This document shows, in pieces, positions 42,789-50,238 of a stretch of 64,000 nucleotides of DNA. A model generated the notes under the pieces. It was not told the DNA's origin. It searched no databases and saw only the letters and a program-made list of their open reading frames with translations. A program made the position numbers and the translations under genes. Within the stretch, counting starts at the first letter, position 1. Each line of letters starts with the position of its first letter. Origin of the DNA: Hyphomicrobiales bacterium (GTDB taxonomy: Bacteria; Pseudomonadota; Alphaproteobacteria; Rhizobiales; Rhizobiaceae); NCBI GenBank assembly GCA_900469445.1, contig UBXM01000051.1, positions 1 to 64,000 on the forward strand, given 5' to 3'.

Positions 42789-43612
42789 TTGAGGGCTCCC
42801 GATGTGAGGCCGGAGACGATGCGCCGCTGCAGAAGCACGAAGATCGCAAGGATGGGGGTCACGTACATCGTGGCGTATGCCATGATGTTGTTCCATTCGC
42901 TGGTATTCGGCCCCATGAAGGAATTGAGGCCAACGCTTGCCGGCTGCAGGCTGACGTCCTGGATCATCGACTTCGAATAAACGAACTCGCCAAAGGCCTG
43001 CATGAAGATGAGGATGGCGCTGACGAGGATACCGTTGCGGGCAAGCGGCAGGACGATTTTGTAAAAGGCACCGACACGCGAATTGCCGTCGACCAGCGCC
43101 GCCTCCTCCAGTTCCATCGGAACGGCCATGAAAGTGGCCCGGACCAACACAACGAAAAATGGCATGCTTTTCGCGGCAATCGCCAGAATAACGGCAAACC
43201 GCGGATAGTCGAGCAGACCGACCTGAGTGAATCCGACGAAGATCGGTGTGATCATCAGCGATGCCGGCAGGACCTGCAGCATCAGGATGAGGAAGAGACC
43301 GATATCGACCCAGACATTGCGGTAGCGCGCCAGAACATAGGCACAGCCGGTGCCGAGCAACGCGATCAGGGCGACGGAACCGAAGGCGATGACCGTGGAG
43401 TTCCACAGATAACGCCCCATGTTCCGGCTTTCCCAGACAAAGGCAAAGGTCTGCCACTGTGCCGAGGACGGCCAGAAGCTTGGCGGGTTGGCGAACATTT
43501 CCGACCCGCTTTTCAGGGACGTGACATACATCCAGTAAAGCGGGAACAGATAGATGGCGGCCATGATGAGCGCGATTGCGAGCATCAGGCGATTGCGGGC
43601 GGTCTCGCTCAT
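42785..43612 (-). CDS. Sugar ABC transporter permease (MalG/UgpE type)
   Basis: A 275-residue CUT1 inner-membrane permease with about six helices, beginning NRLMLAIALIMAAIYLFPLY. The coupling EAA loop is LEEAALVDGNSRVGAFYKIVLPLARNG in the C-terminal third (seen in parts: MELEEAALVDGNS). It overlaps the MalF-type permease in front and the ATPase behind by four bases each. With these and the binding protein it forms a carbohydrate importer under the LacI regulator at 48025. Confidence 0.95.
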   Translation of the reverse strand: MSETARNRLMLAIALIMAAIYLFPLYWMYVTSLKSGSEMFANPPSFWPSSAQWQTFAFVWESRNMGRYLWNSTVIAFGSVALIALLGTGCAYVLARYRNVWVDIGLFLILMLQVLPASLMITPIFVGFTQVGLLDYPRFAVILAIAAKSMPFFVVLVRATFMAVPMELEEAALVDGNSRVGAFYKIVLPLARNGILVSAILIFMQAFGEFVYSKSMIQDVSLQPASVGLNSFMGPNTSEWNNIMAYATMYVTPILAIFVLLQRRIVSGLTSGALK

Positions 43613-44511
43613 CCGCGCACCTCATGACGTGTGGAGCGCACATAAACGGCGGCGGCGAACATTACGAAAACGGTCATTATGACGGAGATCGTCGCGCCCC
43701 TGCCGAAATCATACTGACGGAAGGACAGATCCCAGGCCCAGTATTGTGCGACATTGGAGGAATTGTTCGGCCCGCCATCAGTGATGGCCGCAAACAGATC
43801 GAATTGCTGCAACGTGAAGATCAGGCCGAGCGCGATGATGGCGCCGATGGTCGAGCGCATCATCGGCAGGGTGATGGTCCAGAAACGCTGCCAGGCATTG
43901 GCACCGTCCATGTCCGCTGCTTCGTAAAGATCGCCGGGAATGGCGGACAGACCGACCGACAGCAGGATCATGTTGAAGGATGTGCCGAGCCAGATATTGG
44001 CGATGACGACGGCCCAGAGCGAAAAACTCGGGTCCGAGCGCCAGAAGATGTTGGCGGTGATCAGTCCGCTTTCGCGCAGGAAGAAATTCAGCACGCCGAA
44101 ATCACCGGACAGGATCCAGTTCCAGATCGCGCCGACAACAAGGCCGGGCATCACCCAGGACACCAGAAAAAGCCCGCGCAGCCAGCTTGCGCCCGGAAAA
44201 TTGGTCCAGAAGAACAGGGCGAGGCCGAAACCAATCACGAATTGCCCGGCAATCGAGCCGACAACGAAGATCAGCGTATTGGTCAGGATCGGCCATGTTT
44301 CCGGTTGGCGAAACAGCGCGACGTAATTGTCGACACCGACGAACGGCCGGATGACACTGCCAAGGCTGAACATATCGACTTCCTGAAAACTCATCAGGAT
44401 GTTGTAGATCAGTGGCAGGCCGGCAAGCGCGAACAGAAACGCGAAGGGCACGCCGACAAGCACGATGTCGAAACCACGGCCATCCCTGACGCTCGAAAGA
44501 ATCCGTCTCAT
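43609..44511 (-). CDS. Sugar ABC transporter permease (MalF/UgpA type)
   Basis: A 300-residue CUT1 permease, first of the permease pair. Its N-terminal helix is FDIVLVGVPFAFLFALAGLP, and the EAA loop is YEAADMDGANAWQRFWTITL near residue 205. ATG 44511 has GAGG about seven bases upstream; the in-frame start at 44547 does not. A stem-loop region of about 115 bp separates it from the binding-protein gene, which usually lowers permease expression relative to the binding protein. Confidence 0.94.
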   Translation of the reverse strand: MRRILSSVRDGRGFDIVLVGVPFAFLFALAGLPLIYNILMSFQEVDMFSLGSVIRPFVGVDNYVALFRQPETWPILTNTLIFVVGSIAGQFVIGFGLALFFWTNFPGASWLRGLFLVSWVMPGLVVGAIWNWILSGDFGVLNFFLRESGLITANIFWRSDPSFSLWAVVIANIWLGTSFNMILLSVGLSAIPGDLYEAADMDGANAWQRFWTITLPMMRSTIGAIIALGLIFTLQQFDLFAAITDGGPNNSSNVAQYWAWDLSFRQYDFGRGATISVIMTVFVMFAAAVYVRSTRHEVRG

Positions 44512-44539
44512 CAAAACCTCATATGATCGCCCGGAACCA

Positions 44540-44561
44540 CCCGGCACATTGGCGTGCCGGG
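44540..44561 (-). terminator. Stem-loop between binding-protein and permease genes (promoter-proximal to permease)
   Basis: CCCGGCAC and GTGCCGGG form an 8-bp GC-rich stem with a six-base loop. It lacks a T tract on either strand, so it is better seen as an mRNA-stabilising or attenuating hairpin than a full terminator. Confidence 0.5.
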
Positions 44562-44589
44562 CAGAACCGTCCGGGAGGAAACGGGATTT

Positions 44590-44620
44590 TTGGCCCGCAA
44601 CAGCGGAGGCGGCGGGCCAA
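44590..44620 (-). terminator. Stem-loop directly after the binding-protein gene
   Basis: TTGGCCCGC and GCGGGCCAA form a perfect 9-bp stem 8 bp after the binding-protein stop. There is no T tract downstream on the minus strand. Such hairpins typically block 3' exonucleases and raise binding-protein mRNA over permease mRNA. Confidence 0.55.
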
Positions 44621-44627
44621 GGGTGCC

Positions 44628-45860
44628 TTACCCCTCGATCGACTTGATCTTTTCAGCCGCCTGATCGAGTGCCGCCTTCGGCTCCATCTGGCCGGTCAGT
44701 GCTGCCTGGATGGCATCCTGAATGGCCTTGGAAATCTTTGGCCATTCGGGTGACGGGCCACGCGGCTGGGCATATTTCATCTGTTCGAGGAAGGTCGCCA
44801 GCGCCGCATCCTTCACCGCATTGCCGGTGGGCGGGACGGGCAGATCGGCACGCGCCGGAAGCTGGCCGAAATCCTTGTACATGGTCGCATCCTTCGAGGC
44901 GAAGAATTCCAGCGCCTTGAAGGCTTCCTCCGGGTGTTTGGTGCTGGAGAAGATCGCCCAGTTGTAATCACCCATGGCCGAAGAACGCTGCGCACCTTCC
45001 TGCGGCACCGGCAGAAGCGCCGTACCCCATTCGAACTTGGCATCCGTCAGCATGCGGTCGATTTCCCATGGGCCGGAAATGGCCATGGCGGCATTGCCGG
45101 CATTAAAGGTCGCCGTAGCATCCCACTGGCTGCGGGTCAGCGTGTCCGGCGAGGTAAGCTTCTCGTCGAACAGCTGTTTCCAGATGGTGAGCGCGCGCAC
45201 GGCCCCTTCGCCATTGATGGTCTTGTAGCCGGCGCCGCCCATCTGCGCCCAAGGCAAGAACTGGAAGGTCCCCTCCTCGTTCGCCTTGGCGCTGAACGTG
45301 ATGCCGTAGACGTTTTTCGATGGATCGTTCAGCTTGCGGGCCGTCTCGACCAGTTCGTCCCAGGTCTGCGGCGGCTTGGTCGGATCAAGCCCGGCGGCCT
45401 TGAACAGGTCCTTGTTGTAATAAAGCGCGATCGTGTTGGTCGCCTTCGGCACGCCGTAATATTTTTCGTCCCAGGTCGCGGATTTCAGCGGCCCTGGAAA
45501 ATAGTTTTCCGGCTTGATGACCGAGGATTTCTCAATCATGTCCGTCAGGTCGAGGAAGGCATCACGCGAGGCGAACATGGCGTGGTTCGGGTTGTCGATG
45601 GCGATGATATCGGGCGCCTTGCCGGTGGAAAAGGCGCGCATAGCCTCGCTCACCACATCATCGAACTGGATCTGCCGATACTCGATCTGGATGCCGTTTT
45701 TCTGTTCGTTGAATTCCTTGATCAGGTTGGGCGCCGGCTGAATATCGCGATCCAGCGACCACAAAGTCAGTTTCACGTCCTCAGCTTTCGCCTGAATACC
45801 AACCAGCGAGGCACATGTCAGAGCCAGTGCGATGGCAATCGAATACTTGCGGATACCCAT
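44628..45860 (-). CDS. Sugar ABC transporter substrate-binding protein (family 1)
   Basis: A 410-residue periplasmic binding protein. The signal peptide is IRKYSIAIALALTCASLVGI with cleavage after QAKA; the mature protein starts EDVKLTLWSLDRDIQPAP. Family 1 SBP features follow: FNEQKNGIQIEYRQIQ, DIIAIDNPNHAMFASRDAF, KYYGVPKATNTIALYYNKDL and NAAMAISGPWEIDRM. It delivers a sugar to the MalF/MalG pair. A GGAGG-like site precedes ATG 45860. Upstream are the epimerase and the Gfo/Idh dehydrogenase genes, suggesting a polyol, inositol-like or rare-sugar substrate. Confidence 0.94.
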   Translation of the reverse strand: MGIRKYSIAIALALTCASLVGIQAKAEDVKLTLWSLDRDIQPAPNLIKEFNEQKNGIQIEYRQIQFDDVVSEAMRAFSTGKAPDIIAIDNPNHAMFASRDAFLDLTDMIEKSSVIKPENYFPGPLKSATWDEKYYGVPKATNTIALYYNKDLFKAAGLDPTKPPQTWDELVETARKLNDPSKNVYGITFSAKANEEGTFQFLPWAQMGGAGYKTINGEGAVRALTIWKQLFDEKLTSPDTLTRSQWDATATFNAGNAAMAISGPWEIDRMLTDAKFEWGTALLPVPQEGAQRSSAMGDYNWAIFSSTKHPEEAFKALEFFASKDATMYKDFGQLPARADLPVPPTGNAVKDAALATFLEQMKYAQPRGPSPEWPKISKAIQDAIQAALTGQMEPKAALDQAAEKIKSIEG

Positions 45861-45942
45861 GGTTCTCCTCCTTCTAGGTTATCCTTGACGTCGTCACGTC
45901 GCCGACCGCAAACCTCCTCATACGATCGGCGCGCATTTTTCC

Positions 45943-46848
45943 TTACGACGGGTCGATGACAAAATTTCCGCCGCGTGCCTGTTTCAGGTGATTGAGCGCA
46001 TGGACCTGACCGGTCATTTCCAGTGCGTCGCGATAGACCGGATCATGCCAGCCCTCGATATCGATGGAACCGGACCAGCCGGCGAGCCGAAGCTCCGAAA
46101 TGATGTCCGTCCAGTTGCTGTCGCCGAAACCGGGCGTGCGCATGAAGACAAACGGATGTTTGCCAAAAATGCCGTGTTCGCGGATCACATCCCAGCGGAT
46201 CGTGGCATCCTTGCCATGCACGTGAAAGATCTTGTGCGCCCATTTGCGGATCTGCGGCAGCGGGTCGATCAGATAGACCATCTGGTGGCAGGGTTCCCAT
46301 TCCAGCCCGATATTGTCATCCGGCGTCTCGTTGAAGATCATTTCCCAGGCATCGGGATTGTGGGCGATATTCCAGTCGCCGGTCTGCCAGTTGCCATCCA
46401 TGGCGCAGTTTTCGAAGGCGATCTTCACACCCTTGTCGGCGGCGCGCTTGGCCAATTCGCCGAAAATTTGCCCGTAGCGCGGCAGGCTTTCCGGCAGCGG
46501 CTTGTTGCGGATGCGGCCGGTAAAGCCGGCCACGCAGGTGGCGCCGAAATGGTGGGCATTGTCGATGCAATCCTTCCAGCCCTGCAGGGTCTGAAGATCG
46601 ATATCGGTGCCCTCTAGCGGATTGCCGAACATGCCGATCGTGGAGATCGTGATATCCCGGTCACCGATCGCCTCGACGCATCGTTTGCCGAGTTCGGCGA
46701 TATCCTGGCCATTGGTCGTCTGCCAGAAAAACGGCTCGAAACTTTCAAAACCCATGTCGGCGATCTGCGCGATGCGCTCGGCCGCCTGCCCCTTCGTGGC
46801 GCTGACCATGGTGCCGACGCGAATGGAATTTTTCAAATCTACGCTCAT
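45943..46848 (-). CDS. Sugar phosphate isomerase/epimerase (TIM barrel)
   Basis: A 301-residue xylose-isomerase-like TIM-barrel enzyme (IolE/IolI/epimerase group). Metal-ligand regions typical of the fold are visible: KIAFENCAMDG (Glu), NIGLEWEPCHQMVY (Glu and His), KIFHVHGKDATI (His) and GSIDIEGWHDPVY (Glu). ATG 46848 is favoured over the adjacent GTG 46851, with GGAAAGAG upstream. It starts 11 bases after the dehydrogenase gene. Together with that dehydrogenase it suggests conversion of an imported sugar through a keto intermediate; the substrate is unknown. Confidence 0.9.
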   Translation of the reverse strand: MSVDLKNSIRVGTMVSATKGQAAERIAQIADMGFESFEPFFWQTTNGQDIAELGKRCVEAIGDRDITISTIGMFGNPLEGTDIDLQTLQGWKDCIDNAHHFGATCVAGFTGRIRNKPLPESLPRYGQIFGELAKRAADKGVKIAFENCAMDGNWQTGDWNIAHNPDAWEMIFNETPDDNIGLEWEPCHQMVYLIDPLPQIRKWAHKIFHVHGKDATIRWDVIREHGIFGKHPFVFMRTPGFGDSNWTDIISELRLAGWSGSIDIEGWHDPVYRDALEMTGQVHALNHLKQARGGNFVIDPS

Positions 46849-46859
46849 CACTCTCTTTC

Positions 46860-47894
46860 CTATGCTGCAAGCTCGACACTGCGCCCAAGCCGGGCGCTTT
46901 CGATGGCGCCAAAAACCATGGCGAGGCTTCGGATATTGTCGTCACCGGCCGTTTCCGGTGGTCGTCCCGTGCGGATTGCGGTGAGGAAATCGGCAATGAC
47001 GCTGGCGTGGCCGTGGGTTTCTTCCTCCCGCGATGGTGCAGGCACCTCAATCGGCGCAAAGCCGCGCAACAAGCCATCCTCATGTCCGGCGACTGAAGCC
47101 TTGAAAACATCCTCGCCGTCCCAGGTCAGCATGCCTTTCGTGCCGACGATGCGCCACGCGCTTTCCCAGCTGGTACGCTCGCCTTCGGCACACCAGGAAC
47201 CACGATAGGTGAAAACGACATCATCGGAGAACCGGAACACGGCATTGGCGGAAGCGCCATGCGCGTACCAGGAACCCGACGGGTTGGTTTCGAGGCAATA
47301 GACGGAAAGCGGTGTTTTGCCAGAGACATAACGAGCGGCATCGAATGTATGGATCGCCATGTCGAGCAGCAGCACATTGTCCATCTTCTCGCGAAACCCG
47401 CCGAAATGCGGACCGATGAAGAAATCGCAATGGATCGCCGTGATGTCGCCGATCGCACCGCTTTCCACCAGACGGCGCATGCGGCGAACGCCGGAAATGA
47501 ACCGTCGGTTCTGAACGACGGAGTGGATCTTTTGGGCCTTTGCTGCGGCGCGCAGAAGATCCGAGGCTTCCTCCATCGAATTGGCCATGGGTTTTTCGCT
47601 GAGCACGTGGCAGCCATGCGCTAGGGCCGTTGTCACAACCGCGTGGCGCGCTGCCGGAATGACGACGTCGAAAACGATATCGGCTTTTGTCGCCTCCAGC
47701 ACTGTTTGCAGGTCTGTGCCGATCACAACATCAACAAGGTCAAACTCCGCGGCCAGCGCCTGCGCGACATTGTCATTCAGGTCGACAAGGCCGACGATGC
47801 GGAGCGTATCACTTAGATCAGGCGTGGATTGAACCGCTCGGAGCCAGCCTTTGGCCATAGCTCCGCACCCACACAAAACGACGCTGTATGTCAC
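46860..47894 (-). CDS. Gfo/Idh/MocA family dehydrogenase
   Basis: A 344-residue NAD(P)-dependent oxidoreductase with Rossmann start YSVVLCGCGAMAKGWLRAV and the catalytic-region EKP in GCHVLSEKPMANSME, followed by the Gfo/Idh C-terminal sheet (HCDFFIGPHFGGFREKMDNVL) that carries an essential His-like position (DMAIHTFDAARY). The GTG start at 47894 is chosen because GGGAGG lies seven bases upstream; the longer frame from 47936 would run across the operator. First gene of the operon transcribed divergently from the LacI gene. Confidence 0.92.
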   Translation of the reverse strand: MTYSVVLCGCGAMAKGWLRAVQSTPDLSDTLRIVGLVDLNDNVAQALAAEFDLVDVVIGTDLQTVLEATKADIVFDVVIPAARHAVVTTALAHGCHVLSEKPMANSMEEASDLLRAAAKAQKIHSVVQNRRFISGVRRMRRLVESGAIGDITAIHCDFFIGPHFGGFREKMDNVLLLDMAIHTFDAARYVSGKTPLSVYCLETNPSGSWYAHGASANAVFRFSDDVVFTYRGSWCAEGERTSWESAWRIVGTKGMLTWDGEDVFKASVAGHEDGLLRGFAPIEVPAPSREEETHGHASVIADFLTAIRTGRPPETAGDDNIRSLAMVFGAIESARLGRSVELAA

Positions 47895-47905
47895 GATAAA
47901 CCTCC

Positions 47906-47919
47906 CAAAGACGTTTACG
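47906..47919. promoter_or_regulatory. Imperfect LacI-type operator near the operon start
   Basis: CAAAGACGTTTACG keeps the right half of the perfect site at 47941-47954 and a degenerate left half. Its centre is 35 bp away from that site and it lies 12 bp before the dehydrogenase start codon. Confidence 0.4.
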
Positions 47920-47940
47920 AGCTGCGCCTCCTGCAACGAC

Positions 47941-47954
47941 CGTAAACGTTTACG
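47941..47954. promoter_or_regulatory. Probable LacI-family operator
   Basis: CGTAAACGTTTACG is a perfect 14-bp palindrome with the central CG of LacI/GalR sites, in the 130-bp gap between the divergent operon and the LacI gene. It shares the AAACGTTT core with the operators of the other LacI unit at 6602 and 6697. Confidence 0.7.
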
Positions 47955-48024
47955 GAAACTATGGACATGTCTGATATTTTGTCAATACTGGTTCTCAAGA
48001 GGATGATGAAAGACGGATATTCGC

Positions 48025-49038
48025 ATGAAGGGCATACGCCAGCTGGCCGACCATCTCGACATATCGATCGGCACCGTGTCGCGCGCCTTGAACGGCAAGG
48101 CGGATGTCAATCCGCAGACGCGTCAGCGTGTGCTGGAAGCCGCTGAAAAGCTGGGTTATGTCGCCAATCAGTCCGGCCGTTCGCTGCGGAAGGGTTCGAC
48201 CGGCGTCATCGGCTTCATGATGCAGACCGGGCCGGAGATCACTGGCCAAGGCGACACGTTTTTCATGAGCGTTTTTGACGGGGTTCAGACCGTTCTGGCG
48301 CGCCACAGCCTCGATCTTGTCGCACTCCTCTGCTCGTCCTCGGAAGATCCGGATGCCTATCTCCAGCGCACGGTGGCACGCGGGTTTGCAGATGCGATCA
48401 TCCTTTCCGCGACACGCCGCAATGATGCACGTTTTGAACTGCTTGACCGCCACAAGATACCGTTCATCTCACTCGGCCGCAGCCTTACCGATGTCGGCCA
48501 ACCCTGGATCGATCTCGATTTCGAGGGCATGGCGGACGCTGCCATGGAACGGCTTGTGCGCGCGGGGCACAGGGAGATCGGCGTGATCTGGCCGGATGGC
48601 GATCTCAATCTGGGTTATCTTTTTGTAGAACGTTGCCGCAGCGTTCTGGATGCGCACGGAATCCTCCTGCGGGAAGAGAATATCTTTCGCGCAAAACCCA
48701 GCGAAGCCGGCGGTTATGCGGTTGCCAAGGAGATCGCGGCACGGCCCACGCGCCCGTCGGCCATCGCTCTTGTCAACGAAACATTGGTGACCGGGCTCTA
48801 CAAGGGGCTGGAAGAGGCAGGCATCCGCCCCGGCAAAGACATTGTCATTGTCGGCCGGCACAGCCCGCATACGCAATTCCTGTCGCCGACGCTGACCGGC
48901 TTCAGCCTTTCGCTGCACGATCTCGGCATCGCATTGGCAGAGTCGCTTCTGTCCGCAATGCCGTCATATTCGCACGCATATCACACTGCGCACCGAACAG
49001 TGTGGCCGATGGATTTGGTCGAAGGTGAAAGTGGATGA
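48025..49038 (+). CDS. LacI-family transcriptional regulator
   Basis: A 337-residue LacI/GalR-type repressor with helix-turn-helix IRQLADHLDISIGTVSRALN at residues 4-23, hinge region GYVANQSGRSLRKGST and a sugar-binding sensor domain. It is divergent from the dehydrogenase-epimerase-ABC operon, and the gap holds a perfect CGTAAACGTTTACG palindrome, so it very likely represses that operon and itself. It is a paralogue of the regulator at 5505-6542; the recognition helices (SISTVSRAMN and SIGTVSRALN) are nearly the same. Confidence 0.94.
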   Translation: MKGIRQLADHLDISIGTVSRALNGKADVNPQTRQRVLEAAEKLGYVANQSGRSLRKGSTGVIGFMMQTGPEITGQGDTFFMSVFDGVQTVLARHSLDLVALLCSSSEDPDAYLQRTVARGFADAIILSATRRNDARFELLDRHKIPFISLGRSLTDVGQPWIDLDFEGMADAAMERLVRAGHREIGVIWPDGDLNLGYLFVERCRSVLDAHGILLREENIFRAKPSEAGGYAVAKEIAARPTRPSAIALVNETLVTGLYKGLEEAGIRPGKDIVIVGRHSPHTQFLSPTLTGFSLSLHDLGIALAESLLSAMPSYSHAYHTAHRTVWPMDLVEGESG

Positions 49039-49052
49039 GTTGAAAGACTTGA

Positions 49053-49073
49053 GGTCTTGAAGGGATGTCAACC
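49053..49073 (-). other. tRNA T-arm-like scrap 1
   Basis: GGTCTTGAAGGGATGTCAACC; the first 14 bases are identical to those at 50014-50027. Read on the minus strand it resembles the end of a tRNA T-arm (GGTT..A..CCCTTC), but no acceptor or other arms are present. Confidence 0.35.
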
Positions 49074-49308
49074 GCCGACCCGTTGGCCAGATCAGTTATA
49101 CTTGCTGCCATCTTCCACTCGGAATGGCCGGCCTTAGCCCGCCCAAAAGGATCAAAACGCGTGCGGGCAGCCGAAGCAAGACAGAGTGGTCATCGTGATG
49201 TGATGAAGATTGGCCCTATTCAATCATTTGGATAACCACATTCAGGCCAAAAGCCTCAAGCAGCCATATTGCCCGATAACAACCGACTTGATATTTTGTC
49301 CCCTATAG

Positions 49309-49318
49309 GTTACATAAC
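49309..49318. promoter_or_regulatory. HigBA-type promoter and overlapping palindrome
   Basis: TTGATA (49288-49293), a 17-base spacer and TACATA (49311-49316) form a good sigma-70 promoter. GTTACATAAC (49309-49318), with GTTA/TAAC arms, covers the -10 box. The expected start of transcription falls at the ATG of the toxin gene, so the message may be leaderless. Confidence 0.45.
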
Positions 49319-49321
49319 TCC

Positions 49322-49618
49322 ATGTTCACGATTAGGCGCACCCGTGATTATGCGGACTGGATCAAAACGCTTAAGGACTTTCGTGCCCAAGCAAGAATTG
49401 CCGACCGCATTGACCGTCTCGCCGCGGGAAATCCCGGGGATGTAAAGCCAGTCGGTGAAGGCGTGAGCGAACTCCGCATTAATTACGGACCTGGTTATCG
49501 GGTCTATTTTGTCCGGGACGGGTCGATCGTTTATGTTCTTCTCTGTGGTGGCGACAAGAGTACCCAGGACAAAGACATTCGATTAGCTAAAAAACTAGCA
49601 CAGCAATTGAAGGAGTAA
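49322..49618 (+). CDS. RelE/HigB-type toxin (killer protein family)
   Basis: A 98-residue protein of the type II toxin-antitoxin 'addiction module killer' family, RelE/ParE superfamily fold: FTIRRTRDYADWIKTLKDFR at the N-terminus, RIADRIDRLAAGNPGDVKPV, then SELRINYGPGYRVYFVRDG with the basic residues that contact RNA, and CGGDKSTQDKDIRLAKKLAQ at the end. It should cleave mRNA on the ribosome or inhibit translation. The toxin gene comes first and the antitoxin follows five bases later, the HigBA-like order. No Shine-Dalgarno is seen before the ATG. Confidence 0.9.
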   Translation: MFTIRRTRDYADWIKTLKDFRAQARIADRIDRLAAGNPGDVKPVGEGVSELRINYGPGYRVYFVRDGSIVYVLLCGGDKSTQDKDIRLAKKLAQQLKE

Positions 49619-49622
49619 TCAT

Positions 49623-49937
49623 ATGCCACTTGAGACGTTTGAGTACGACTCCGCCGAATTCCTTGGAAGTGAAGAAGCGATTGCTGAATATCTTTTAGCT
49701 GCTAGCGAAGATGGAGATGCAAATCATATTGCTCGCGCTCTGGGTGTTGTCGCGCGCGCGCGGGGCATGACAGATCTTTCTCGGAATACCGGACTTACAC
49801 GACCTGCTCTCTACCGGGCATTAAGTGGGGATGGCAATCCAGAGTTCGGGACGATCGCAAAGGTAGCTGACGCACTTGGTTACAGGCTAAATCTTGTTTT
49901 GAAATCCGACGGAGGATCGGCCGCCGCAGTGAAGTGA
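49623..49937 (+). CDS. HigA-type HTH antitoxin
   Basis: A 104-residue antitoxin (addiction-module antidote family) with N-terminal toxin-binding part (FEYDSAEFLGSEEAIAEYLL) and a Cro/CI-like helix-turn-helix (RGMTDLSRNTGLTRPALYRA, about residues 55-74). It probably represses the shared promoter together with the toxin. Starts with ATG five bases after the toxin stop, with AAGGAG upstream inside the toxin gene end. Ends in a variable alanine-rich tail. Confidence 0.92.
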   Translation: MPLETFEYDSAEFLGSEEAIAEYLLAASEDGDANHIARALGVVARARGMTDLSRNTGLTRPALYRALSGDGNPEFGTIAKVADALGYRLNLVLKSDGGSAAAVK

Positions 49938-50011
49938 ACAACATGTTGGAGCATTGGCTAGACGTTTTTTTGCTCGGTGGCGGAGCGAGTCAGCCTGTTT
50001 ACTCGTGGTTT

Positions 50012-50034
50012 AAGGTCTTGAAGGGATCCGAACC
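50012..50034 (-). other. tRNA T-arm-like scrap 2
   Basis: AAGGTCTTGAAGGGATCCGA then ACC; on the minus strand this reads GGTTCGGATCCCTTC, matching a T-loop/T-stem consensus except for one G. It follows the HigBA pair by 75 bp. No further tRNA structure is visible around it. Confidence 0.35.
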
Positions 50035-50166
50035 TGTGATCCGATGTTGCTCGCTTCCATGTCACCCGAATTCTCATAGGCATCAGGGACTTAGAAATCT
50101 CAATTTTCGTTCTTGATCGCTATCTTCCCGCCGATGATGCAGACTGCGGAACCAACTCATCGAAAT

Positions 50167-50238
50167 TGGATGGAAACGGATGGAGAAATGGTGCATGACG
50201 GTTCGTCAGAAAATGGATGGAAACGGATGAAAAAATGG
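50167..50238. repeat. Two direct repeats upstream of the Fic gene
   Basis: A 25-bp unit starting TGGATGGAAACGGATG occurs at 50167-50191 and again at 50214-50238, with two mismatches and a 47-bp period. The second copy overlaps the Fic start codon, so it may be a control element or just an expansion. Confidence 0.7.

Noticed and set aside
41715..43643. Single 642-codon frame suggesting a permease-ATPase fusion
   Set aside because: The first half of this frame is out of phase with the real permease; the ATPase starts at 42788 with an ATGA overlap, so it is not a fusion.
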